A DNA stretch of 26,055 nucleotides, taken from assembly GCA_965539935.1 (NCBI GenBank), contig CBETVX010000043.1, positions 1 through 26,055 of the forward strand, read 5' to 3'. The position numbers and the translations under genes were made by a program. The DNA comes from CBETVX01 sp965539935. Lineage in GTDB: Bacteria; Bacillota; Clostridia; Peptostreptococcales; Caminicellaceae. The notes under the pieces are model-generated. The model searched no databases. It saw nothing but the letters and a program-made list of their open reading frames with translations, and was not told the origin of the DNA. This document shows positions 15,122-22,291 of the stretch, piece by piece (the stretch's first letter is position 1; each line of letters opens with the position of its first letter).

Positions 15122-16633
15122 ATTGGGGTAGATAGGTTAAACTACAGGCTATTTTTTATAGCAAAAGGAATAATATTATTTTCTATCATTTTATTTAACA
15201 TTCCTAATTTTCATCAATGGCAATATACCCTTATATTATTCACATTTTTAGTAATTTTGCTATTTAACATATATGGATGTACTTTTGTTAAGGATAAATT
15301 AAATACAGTAAATAGAATCAAATTAAGGTTATGGGGAAACTTTATTTTATGGTTAATATTGATATATGGTATGGGAGGAGAAAGAAATCCTTCTCTTTAT
15401 ATTTTTTTTGCATTTTCTATACTTACTTCATTCCATTATTTAGGAAAATTACATGGTTTATTACTTTTTTTATCTTCCATGGCTTTTTTTTCAGCTATCA
15501 AATACATAGATGGTATGAACAGTATAGATATTCTTTATATATTCATGTATACCATGATATCAACACTAATTATAGGATTCTTTATAGAATACCATAATGA
15601 AAAAAGTAGGATATTAGATAAAAAGGTACGAGAATTTGAGTCATTATTTAAACTTAGTAGAATAATTGATAAATTTCCAAGCACTCAGATTATACTGGAC
15701 AAAGCTGCTGAAATAGTGGCTAAGACCCTAGAAATAAATGAATGTATAATAATGCTTTATGATAATGAAAGGAATATTCTTTCAACTAGAGCTAGGTATG
15801 GAAATGTAAATCCTAATATGGAAAAGGCCACATTTAAAATGGGAGAGGGAGTATCTGGAAAAGTCCTAGTAACTAAAGAAAGTATTATTTCTTCAGATCT
15901 TTTGAAGGATAAAGAAATTTTAAATGAATTTAAGTATGATTTTGGACTTAGGTCCTGTGCCATAATACCTCTAATAAATAATGGCGTAGCTATAGGTGTC
16001 ATAGCTGTGTATTCTATAAAAAAATATGAATTTACAAAGGATACCATAGATCTTTTGAATATTATTGCATCTAGGATAGTTAAGGTATTAGAAAACGATA
16101 GGCTATACAAGGAAGTCCATAGAATTGCCATAACCGATGGACTTACAAGACTATATAACCATAGATATTTTTATGAAACCTTAGATAAAAATCTAAAAGA
16201 AGCAAAAACTAATCAGAGTAAATTATATCTATTAATGATAGATATAGATAAATTTAAATCATTTAATGACAAGTATGGACATGTTGTTGGAGATAAGGTG
16301 CTTTATGAACTTGCAAGGGTTATAAAAGAAAATATCCGAAGTACAGATATAGCTGCAAGATATGGAGGAGAAGAATTTGCCATAATCCTTCCTAATTCCG
16401 ATGGAAATACTGCCTATAAAGTGGCCTTGAGAATAAAGGAAAAGGCAAAGGAGATTAATAAAAATATTGAAGAACTTATGGAGGCTAAGGACAATATTAC
16501 AGTTAGTATAGGTATAGCATGTTACCCCCATTGTGCTAAAACTATTAAAAAACTTATTGATACAGCTGATTTAAGGATGTATTGTTGTAAGGATTGCGGT
16601 GGAGATAAGGTCATAAGTATACACGGAGCGTAG
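15122..16633 (+). CDS. Membrane GAF-GGDEF diguanylate cyclase
   Basis: Makes cyclic di-GMP from two GTP. Layout: four or five N-terminal membrane helices (about 1-155), a GAF sensor domain (about 180-330, with VSGKVLVTKESIISSDLL and RSCAIIPLINNGVAIGVIAV), then GGDEF (about 335-500). The domain starts DGLTRLYNHRYF, has the active site GGEEF at about 414 and an intact RxxD inhibitory site (RSTD) five residues before it, so it should be catalytically active and feedback-inhibited. The first conventional start in frame is TTG 15257, inside a membrane helix and without a ribosome site. The frame extends upstream to codon ATT 15122, behind GGGGAG. Either ATT is used, or one G is missing from the G-run at 15125-15128; one more G would join TTG 15123 to the frame. 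Confidence 0.88.
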   Translation: MGVDRLNYRLFFIAKGIILFSIILFNIPNFHQWQYTLILFTFLVILLFNIYGCTFVKDKLNTVNRIKLRLWGNFILWLILIYGMGGERNPSLYIFFAFSILTSFHYLGKLHGLLLFLSSMAFFSAIKYIDGMNSIDILYIFMYTMISTLIIGFFIEYHNEKSRILDKKVREFESLFKLSRIIDKFPSTQIILDKAAEIVAKTLEINECIIMLYDNERNILSTRARYGNVNPNMEKATFKMGEGVSGKVLVTKESIISSDLLKDKEILNEFKYDFGLRSCAIIPLINNGVAIGVIAVYSIKKYEFTKDTIDLLNIIASRIVKVLENDRLYKEVHRIAITDGLTRLYNHRYFYETLDKNLKEAKTNQSKLYLLMIDIDKFKSFNDKYGHVVGDKVLYELARVIKENIRSTDIAARYGGEEFAIILPNSDGNTAYKVALRIKEKAKEINKNIEELMEAKDNITVSIGIACYPHCAKTIKKLIDTADLRMYCCKDCGGDKVISIHGA

Positions 16634-16636
16634 GGA

Positions 16637-16910
16637 GAGTTAAGAGTTAAAAATTAAGAATTAAGAATTGGAAAAGCAATAAATAGGTAAGGCTAGTAGA
16701 GTCGATTTCAATCGCCAAAGAGAGTTAAGAGTAAAAAAACAATTAATAATTAATAGTGAATAATGAATAGGTAGAGATAGTTAAGAGTTGAGAATTAAGA
16801 GTTAAGAGTTTAAAAATATCTTGCTATCAGCCATTAGCTATCAGCTACTAGCTTCGACCCAAACCTATAACTTGTAACCTGTTACCTGTAACCTGTTATC
16901 TGCACCCTAA
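16637..16910 (+). repeat. Modular heptamer repeat, partial then full A-B-C-D-E
   Basis: Opens with a partial B-A copy (AGTTAAGAGTTAAAAATTAAG, AATAAATAGGTA) interrupted by a unique 30-bp stretch. A full copy then follows: A from about 16740, B, C (TTGCTATCAGCCATTAGCTA), D (GCTTCGACCCAAACCTATAA) and E (AACCTGTTACCTGTAACCTG). Modules A to C nearly equal those at 11696-11785, whereas E uses ACCTGTT instead of AACTGTT units. It fills the gap between the cyclase and comF genes. Confidence 0.85.
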
Positions 16911-16931
16911 TAAAACTGTGAGGATATTTTT

Positions 16932-17678
16932 ATGAATTTGAAAAGAGAACTTATTGCATATGCGGATGTTTTTTTAAACTTCATATATCCTAGAAATATT
17001 TATTGTATAGTATGTAATGAAGCCATAGAGAGACATGAAAAGTATTCTTTGTGTGGGAAATGTAGAAATAAAGTAAATTTCATAGAAGGAAAGATATGCA
17101 TTAAATGTGGAAAGCCCTTAGATGAAGAATATATACCTGATTTATGTCATGATTGTATTAATACAGACTATCATTTTACAAGGGCCCTTTCCTGTATAGA
17201 GTACAATGATACTGCCAAAGATATAATATATGCATTAAAATATCATAAAAAAAGATATATATCCTATCATATAGCTGAGATAATGAAGGATAGGTATAGT
17301 GAGTTTATAAGAAAAAATGTGGATACTATAATCCCTGTACCACTTCATCATAGAAAAGAAGGTGAAAGGGGCTTCAATCAAGCTTACCTCATATCAAAAT
17401 ACCTTGGAAGATGGCTTGAAATACATATCGATAATAAATCTTTAGTAAGAACAAAAAGTACTAAAAGTCAAAACAAATTAACAAGACCTGAGAGAATAAA
17501 AAACATGAAAAATGCCTTTAAAATTGTTTGTGATAAAAATATTAGGGGTAAGAAAATATTAATAATTGATGATATTTATACAACGGGTACTACAGTTAAT
17601 GAAATATCAAGGGAACTATTTTCTAAGGGAGCTTCTGATGCCTATGTCTTAACTTTTGCCACGGGAAAGAATATGTAA
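16932..17678 (+). CDS. comF: ComF family protein (amidophosphoribosyltransferase-like)
   Basis: A 248-residue ComFC-type protein. The N-terminal part holds two zinc-binding four-Cys clusters (CIVC 25-28 with CGKC 41-44; CIKC 56-59 with CHDC 72-75). The C-terminal part is a phosphoribosyltransferase domain with the PRPP loop ILIIDDIYTTGTT (209-221) and the VPLHHRKEGERGFNQA segment (136-151) typical of the family. In Bacillus the comF operon serves uptake of transforming DNA and adjoins the late flagellar genes, as here. The ATG follows GTGAGGA. The comFA helicase gene is not present in this window. An extended -10 element inside its 3' end may start the flagellar operon. Confidence 0.92.
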   Translation: MNLKRELIAYADVFLNFIYPRNIYCIVCNEAIERHEKYSLCGKCRNKVNFIEGKICIKCGKPLDEEYIPDLCHDCINTDYHFTRALSCIEYNDTAKDIIYALKYHKKRYISYHIAEIMKDRYSEFIRKNVDTIIPVPLHHRKEGERGFNQAYLISKYLGRWLEIHIDNKSLVRTKSTKSQNKLTRPERIKNMKNAFKIVCDKNIRGKKILIIDDIYTTGTTVNEISRELFSKGASDAYVLTFATGKNM

Positions 17679-17686
17679 GTTTTTTG

Positions 17687-17695
17687 TGATATAAT
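17687..17695 (+). promoter_or_regulatory. Extended -10 element before yvyF
   Basis: TGA followed by TATAAT (17690-17695), just after the comF stop codon; no recognisable -35 box. It could start transcription of the flagellar genes independently of comF. Confidence 0.4.
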
Positions 17696-17729
17696 TAATT
17701 TACGAAGGATTTTAAAGGGGGCAGTAAGA

Positions 17730-18152
17730 TTGAAAGATATCAGGAATTGTAAAGAATGTGGGAGACTTTTTCAATATGATGGTATAAGTAAACTTTGCTA
17801 TAGATGTAGAAAAAAGGACGATGAAGATTTTAGAAAAGTAAAAGATTATATATACGAACATCCAAAATCTACAATTCATGAGGTTGCCGATGAAACAGAA
17901 GTTTCAAGGGATAAGATTTTAAGATACCTGAGAGAGGGAAGACTAGAAATAGTTGGGGATAATCCAGGCCTAATACTAGATTGTGAAATGTGTGGGAAAC
18001 CTATTAGGACAGGAAGATATTGCAATGAGTGTGCTACTAATATGGAAAGAGGATTTAAAAGTGGATTTGCAACAAGTGGGATACATAAGAAAAGAAGAAT
18101 TCAGACGGATAAAGAGAAAATGCATATAGCACAATTAAAAAAGAGAAGATAA
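17730..18152 (+). CDS. yvyF: Flagellar operon protein YvyF (TIGR03826)
   Basis: A 140-residue protein of the YvyF/TIGR03826 family, found between comF and flgM in Bacilli and Clostridia. It has an N-terminal CKECGRLF...CYRCRKK Cys cluster and a central MerR- or excisionase-like helix-turn-helix (HEVADETEVSRDKILRYLRE). A second Cys cluster (CEMCGKPIRTGRYCNEC) and a basic C-terminus follow. The architecture suggests a zinc-containing DNA- or RNA-binding regulator; its function is not settled. The TTG start follows AAAGGGGGC. Its stop is followed by the sigma-D promoter and hairpin before flgM. Confidence 0.88.
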   Translation: MKDIRNCKECGRLFQYDGISKLCYRCRKKDDEDFRKVKDYIYEHPKSTIHEVADETEVSRDKILRYLREGRLEIVGDNPGLILDCEMCGKPIRTGRYCNECATNMERGFKSGFATSGIHKKRRIQTDKEKMHIAQLKKRR

Positions 18153-18178
18153 ACTAAAAATAAAAATAAATAAATATT

Positions 18179-18206
18179 TAAACATATACCCCATTTTTGC
18201 CGATAC
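18179..18206 (+). promoter_or_regulatory. Sigma-D (flagellar) promoter of flgM
   Basis: TAAA (18179-18182), 16-bp spacer, GCCGATAC (18199-18206), compared with the Bacillus sigma-D consensus TAAA-N15-GCCGATAT. The -10 box overlaps the left arm of a hairpin (18188-18236). Confidence 0.8.
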
Positions 18207-18241
18207 TATAGATAGTAATATCGGAGAGAATGGGGTGTTTT
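18188..18241 (+). terminator. Hairpin overlapping the flgM promoter and ribosome site
   Basis: ACCCCATT (18188-18195) pairs with AATGGGGT (18229-18236). Inside, CCGATA pairs with TATCGG and ACTAT with ATAGT around an AG. GTTTTT follows, so it works as an intrinsic terminator for read-through RNA. Its right arm holds the GGGGTG ribosome site of flgM. Confidence 0.7.
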
Positions 18242-18242
18242 T

Positions 18243-18533
18243 ATGAAAATAAACAATAATCCAAATGTACAAAAAGTTATCGGTGCATACAAATCAAAAA
18301 TAAACAAAATTGAAAAGACCAATAAAACGATGGAATTTAAGGACAAAGTTGAGATTTCTGATAAAGCTAAGGATTTTCAAGTGGCTATGCAGGCTATCAA
18401 AAAGCTTCCAGAAGTAAGACAAGAAAAAATAGACGGAATTAAAAATGCCATAAAGGCAGGTACCTATAACCCATCAGCAGAAGAAGTAGTAGATAAGATG
18501 TTAGAAAGAATAAACTTTGATAAAAAAATCTAA
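18243..18533 (+). CDS. flgM: Anti-sigma-D factor FlgM
   Basis: A 96-residue FlgM: binds and inhibits the flagellar sigma factor until the hook-basal body is complete. The C-terminal sigma-binding region is clear: KDKVEISDKAKDFQVAMQAI, followed by RQEKIDGIKNAIKAGTYNPS and EEVVDKMLERI. The N-terminus is short and unstructured (MKINNNPNVQKV). It starts at ATG with GGGGTG six bases upstream. The sigma-D promoter before it makes a feedback loop. Between it and flgN lies 130 bp with decayed heptamer repeats. Confidence 0.95.
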   Translation: MKINNNPNVQKVIGAYKSKINKIEKTNKTMEFKDKVEISDKAKDFQVAMQAIKKLPEVRQEKIDGIKNAIKAGTYNPSAEEVVDKMLERINFDKKI

Positions 18534-18534
18534 A

Positions 18535-18617
18535 AAACAATTAAGAGTTTAAGATTAAGAGTTGATAAGGCAGAATCAAAATAATTAAAGATTTTACTAA
18601 TTCTTAATTCATAATTT
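18535..18617. repeat. Degenerate B-module repeat between flgM and flgN
   Basis: AATTAAGAGTTTAAGATTAAG, and further on TTACTAATTCTTAATTC in opposite orientation: decayed heptamers of the TTAAGAR type, facing each other. No other module is present. Confidence 0.5.
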
Positions 18618-18622
18618 TTAAT

Positions 18623-18648
18623 TATCATTTAGCTTTAGCTAAATGATA
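18623..18648. promoter_or_regulatory. Perfect hairpin just before the flgN ribosome site
   Basis: TATCATTTAGC and GCTAAATGATA arms (11 bp) enclose a TTTA loop; the Shine-Dalgarno AAGGGGG follows within two or three bases. It lacks a T-run, so it is more likely a processing or stability element than a terminator. Confidence 0.5.
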
Positions 18649-18663
18649 TAAGGGGGTCTATAC

Positions 18664-19161
18664 TTGAGTAAATCTATTGAACAGCTTTTAACGGTTTTAG
18701 ATAAAGAATATGAAATATATTTAAAGTTTCTTAATATAGCTAAAGAAAAAAGACAAATTATAATTAAGGGTAAGATTAAGGAACTTGAAGAGATCACTAA
18801 AAAAGAGCAAGCTATGATTCTAAGTCTAGGGAAATTAGAAAATATCAGGGAAGCAATAGTAAGAAATATTATTTCAGAACTTAATATTGAAAATGTTAAA
18901 AATATGACTGAGCTTGCTCAATATCTAGATGATAAAAATAAAGGAAATGTTTTAAATGCTAGAGAAAAACTGTCTAAGCTCCTTGAGGATGTAAAAAGAG
19001 AAAATGACCTTAATAATAAACTTATAAAGCAGTCATTAGAATATATAGAGTTCAACAAAAATCTTCTCTTTTCAATAGATAATAAAGGAAGCATATATGG
19101 TGCCAGAGCCAATGAAAGAGAAATCAAGACAAAAACTAATCTATTCGATGCAAAAGTATAA
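18664..19161 (+). CDS. flgN: Flagellar chaperone FlgN
   Basis: A 165-residue helical protein of the FlgN family, which in the cytoplasm chaperones the hook-filament junction proteins FlgK and FlgL to the export gate. Almost entirely heptad-like helices (EYEIYLKFLNIAKEKRQIII, EEITKKEQAMILSLGKLENI, LNNKLIKQSLEYIEFNKNLL). It starts at TTG, with AAGGGGG seven bases upstream. It lies 11 nt before flgK, whose Shine-Dalgarno begins right at its stop, so the two are translationally close. Confidence 0.9.
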   Translation: MSKSIEQLLTVLDKEYEIYLKFLNIAKEKRQIIIKGKIKELEEITKKEQAMILSLGKLENIREAIVRNIISELNIENVKNMTELAQYLDDKNKGNVLNAREKLSKLLEDVKRENDLNNKLIKQSLEYIEFNKNLLFSIDNKGSIYGARANEREIKTKTNLFDAKV

Positions 19162-19172
19162 GGGGGTATAAT

Positions 19173-20771
19173 ATGAGTTCTACATTTTTTGGATTTAATA
19201 TAGCAAGGTCAGGCCTTTATGCCAGTCAAACTTCCTTAAATGTTACAGCACATAATATAGCTAATGCTAATACGGAAGGTTATTCAAGACAGAGGGTGGA
19301 AGTAGTCCAATCTAGTGCTTTAAGCTTACCTAATGGAGAGGGTATGATAGGAACAGGTGTAACAACCGATAGTATTATACAGATAAGAGATGAATTTTTA
19401 GATTTTAAAATATGGCAAGAAAATGAATCCCTTGGTGAGTGGGAGGCTAAGTACGAGACTTTAAGTCAGATAGAAGCCATTATGAATGAGCCATCGGACA
19501 GTGGTGTTGGACAAGTTTTTGATGAATTTTTTGCCTCTCTCCAAGAACTTAGCAAAAACCCTGATAATCTTACTGTAAGGGCAGAAGTAAGACAGAGGGG
19601 TATAGCTCTAACTGAAACTTTAAATCATATGTACAACCAATTACAAGACCTTCAAGAAAATATAGATTTTTCTATAGAGACAACTGTAGAACAGATAAAT
19701 GGCTATGCTGAGCAGATTGCTGATCTAAATGAGCAGATATTCAAGTACGAATTAGATGGTAGCAATGCAAATGACTTGAGAGACCAAAGAAATCTACTTA
19801 TTGATGAACTTTCAGAACTTATAGATATTGAAGTCAACGAAATAACAGACCCCAATGATCCTAATACTTCTAGATTGACCATTAAAGTTAATGGGACTAA
19901 TTTAGTGTCACATTTTAGTTATAATGAATTGGAGTTATCCCCTAGGGAAACAAAAAATAATTACGTTGATTCAGCCAACTTGCTAGAAATTTCATGGAAG
20001 AGTGGAGATACATTTGTGGCTGAATCCGGTAAACTTAAAGGTCTATTAGATATGAGGGATAATATATCTGGAGATGACAAGGGTATACCGTATTATATGG
20101 ATAGATTAAATAGATTTACCACAGTCTTTGCTGCAAACTTTAATTTACAACATAGAGAAGGTTACGGATTATCAGGAACAGGAAATGGTATAGATTTCTT
20201 TAACTTTCCTTCAACAATTACTGATATTGGAGGGGATCCTTATACAACTATTTCTTCCTATGAGGACAAGATAGCAAAATATGAAGAGGATAATCCTGGG
20301 AAAACCCTATTTTTATCTGATGGAACATGGTATGAGGTTCAAATAGTAGAAGCTGACCAAATAAATATTTCAAATGATATTGACAGTAATTTAAATAATA
20401 TAGCGGCAGCATTAAATGATGATGGAAGTGGAAGTGGGCTGGCTGGAGATGGAAGTAATATAGAAAAGCTTATAGATCTTAGACACGATGATGATATGTT
20501 TACATGGGGTTCACCAGAGGACTTTTTTAATTCTTTAGTATCAAACTTAGGAGTAGATGGACAAAGTGCTGAAAGAATGAAGGAAAATCAAGAGGTGCTA
20601 ATTAATCAGATAGAAAATCAAAGACAGTCAATATCAGGGGTATCCCTGGATGAAGAAATGTCTAATATGGTAAAGTTTCAACATGCCTATAATGCAAATG
20701 CAAGGATGATTACCACTATAGATGAAATGCTTGATAAGATTATAAATGGAATGGGAGTTACAGGAAGATAA
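19173..20771 (+). CDS. flgK: Flagellar hook-associated protein 1 FlgK
   Basis: A 532-residue hook-filament junction protein. The N-terminal D0 segment is SGLYASQTSLNVTAHNIANA followed by NTEGYSRQRV. The C-terminal D0 segment is EEMSNMVKFQHAYNANARMI followed by TTIDEMLDKIINGMG. The middle (about 330-480) is the variable exposed region, rich in Asp, Gly and Ser. The length is usual for Clostridia. ATG with AAGGGGGTAT upstream. Confidence 0.97.
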   Translation: MSSTFFGFNIARSGLYASQTSLNVTAHNIANANTEGYSRQRVEVVQSSALSLPNGEGMIGTGVTTDSIIQIRDEFLDFKIWQENESLGEWEAKYETLSQIEAIMNEPSDSGVGQVFDEFFASLQELSKNPDNLTVRAEVRQRGIALTETLNHMYNQLQDLQENIDFSIETTVEQINGYAEQIADLNEQIFKYELDGSNANDLRDQRNLLIDELSELIDIEVNEITDPNDPNTSRLTIKVNGTNLVSHFSYNELELSPRETKNNYVDSANLLEISWKSGDTFVAESGKLKGLLDMRDNISGDDKGIPYYMDRLNRFTTVFAANFNLQHREGYGLSGTGNGIDFFNFPSTITDIGGDPYTTISSYEDKIAKYEEDNPGKTLFLSDGTWYEVQIVEADQINISNDIDSNLNNIAAALNDDGSGSGLAGDGSNIEKLIDLRHDDDMFTWGSPEDFFNSLVSNLGVDGQSAERMKENQEVLINQIENQRQSISGVSLDEEMSNMVKFQHAYNANARMITTIDEMLDKIINGMGVTGR

Positions 20772-20803
20772 TATAACCATTAGTAATGTGGGGTGAGAAT
20801 GAA

Positions 20804-21739
20804 ATGAGAATAACTAATACAATGATAACCAATAATATGCTTTATAACTTAAATAAAAATCTTAATAAATTATCTGAATGGCAGAATCAAATGGCTACGG
20901 GAAAGCTATTTAATAAGCCCTCTGATAACCCTATAGGGGTATCTAAAAGTTTAGAACTATCTTCTACTATTGATGAGTTAGAACAGTTTGAACGAAATGC
21001 CGATGATGCTGTATCGTGGCTTGAAGTTACTGAATCGGCTGTTGCAGAAGTAAGTGATATACTACAAAGAATTAGAGAGTTGGCAGTAAGTGCTGATGGT
21101 ACAGAAAGCCAAGATGATAAACAGCAAATTCAAGCTGAGGTAGATGAATTAAAGGAACAGCTAATAGAAGTTGCAAATACAGAATATGCAGGTAAAAATA
21201 TTTTTTCAGGATATAAGACTGACCAAGAACTATTAGATTCTGATGGGAAATATAATTTTGACTCATTAAATAGTGAAGAGATGAATTATGAAGTAGGTAT
21301 AGGAGATAAAATTACTGTAAATATATTGGGACATAAACTGTTTGGAACCTTTGATGGTACAAATCTTGATACTGTAGATACAAGTGAAGCCACTACGGGA
21401 GATAAAGCTCAACTTATAGCAGTTATTGAAGATTTTAGTGATGCCCTTGAAAATGATGATATAGATAGGATAGAAGATACCCTCGGAAGATTAGATGAAC
21501 ATATAGAGAATATATTAAGTATTCGTGGTGAAATAGGAGCAAAGACCAATAGGCTGGAAATGGTGATTGATAGAATAGACCAAAATATTATAAATTATAC
21601 TGAGCTTCTATCCAAAAATGAAGATGCAGATATGGCGGAAGTTATCATGAATATGAAAACCGACGAAAATATCTACAGAGCCTCCCTATCCATAGGAGCA
21701 AATGTAATACAGCCGACCTTAATAGATTTCTTAGGATAA
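20804..21739 (+). CDS. flgL: Flagellar hook-associated protein 3 FlgL
   Basis: A 311-residue flagellin-like junction protein: MRITNTMITNNMLYNLNKNL at the N-terminus and SLSIGANVIQPTLIDFLG at the C-terminus. The start ATG 20804 follows GGGGTGAG; an in-frame ATG at 20786 lies upstream of that site and is unlikely. The last six codons form the left half of a 48-bp perfect palindrome that continues past the stop codon. Confidence 0.95.
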   Translation: MRITNTMITNNMLYNLNKNLNKLSEWQNQMATGKLFNKPSDNPIGVSKSLELSSTIDELEQFERNADDAVSWLEVTESAVAEVSDILQRIRELAVSADGTESQDDKQQIQAEVDELKEQLIEVANTEYAGKNIFSGYKTDQELLDSDGKYNFDSLNSEEMNYEVGIGDKITVNILGHKLFGTFDGTNLDTVDTSEATTGDKAQLIAVIEDFSDALENDDIDRIEDTLGRLDEHIENILSIRGEIGAKTNRLEMVIDRIDQNIINYTELLSKNEDADMAEVIMNMKTDENIYRASLSIGANVIQPTLIDFLG

Positions 21740-21766
21740 GTATACTTATCCTAAGAAATCTATTAA
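21719..21766. repeat. 48-bp perfect palindrome spanning the flgL stop
   Basis: The arms (21719-21742 and 21743-21766) are exact reverse complements with no spacer. The left arm encodes the last residues of FlgL (LIDFLG, stop); the right arm is an inverted duplicate of it. No T-run follows, and heptamer repeats start at once. Confidence 0.95.
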
Positions 21767-21767
21767 A

Positions 21768-21844
21768 ATTAAGAATTAAGAATTAAGAATTAAGAATTAA
21801 GAATTAAGAATTAAGAATTAAGAGTTAAGAGTTAAGAATTGAGA
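21768..21844 (+). repeat. Tandem 7-bp array, 11 units
   Basis: Eight ATTAAGA units, then two GTTAAGA and one ATTGAGA, without interruption, directly after the flgL palindrome and before the four-helix-bundle gene. It is the B module alone. Confidence 0.95.
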
Positions 21845-21857
21845 AGCGGAGAGAAAG

Positions 21858-22211
21858 ATGAAAGATAGTGTAGTAAGTGAAAAAGCTTTTAACTTTGCGT
21901 TGAGAATTATAAAACTATATAAATATTTAAACAAAGAAAAAAAGGAATTTGTAATATCTAAACAGATATTGCGATCTGGTACAAGCATAGGAGCTAATAT
22001 TGAAGAAGGTAGATATGCTCAGAGTAAAAAGGATTTTATATCTAAAATGTCTATTTCTTTAAAAGAATCAGCTGAAACATTATATTGGCTTAAATTATTA
22101 AAAGAAAGTAAAGAGGTCGATAGTAAATATCTAATAGATTTAATAAAAGAATGTGACGAAATTATTAGAATCCTAAGTTCAATAGTAAAAAGTTCAAAAG
22201 AAAATAAATGA
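21858..22211 (+). CDS. Four-helix bundle protein (23S rRNA intervening-sequence type)
   Basis: A 117-residue protein of the four-helix-bundle/IVP family (TIGR02436), first seen as the open reading frame inside intervening sequences of bacterial 23S rRNA. Signature: FALRIIKLYKYL, then LRSGTSIGANIEEGRYAQSK, then KDFISKMSISLKESAETLYW and a final IKECDEIIRILSSIVKSS. Related proteins form pentamers; the function is unknown. ATG with GGAGAG upstream. It interrupts an otherwise standard flgL-yviE order. It is flanked by heptamer arrays in opposite orientation and a palindrome, which suggests insertion. Confidence 0.88.
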   Translation: MKDSVVSEKAFNFALRIIKLYKYLNKEKKEFVISKQILRSGTSIGANIEEGRYAQSKKDFISKMSISLKESAETLYWLKLLKESKEVDSKYLIDLIKECDEIIRILSSIVKSSKENK

Positions 22212-22233
22212 CAGAGGTTTTAAGGGTTTTAAA

Positions 22234-22270
22234 ACTCTTAACTCTTAACTCTTAACTCTTAACTCTTAAC
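22234..22270 (-). repeat. Inverted 7-bp array, 5 units
   Basis: Five ACTCTTA units, the reverse complement of the GTTAAGA units on the other side of the four-helix-bundle gene. The two arrays share a perfect 20-bp inverted repeat (left 21818-21837). Confidence 0.9.
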
Positions 22271-22291
22271 TTGACCAAAGAGGAGGTTTTT

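Noticed and set aside
21768..21844. Tandem repeat as CRISPR array
   Set aside because: Units are 7 bp without spacers, and no cas genes are nearby.
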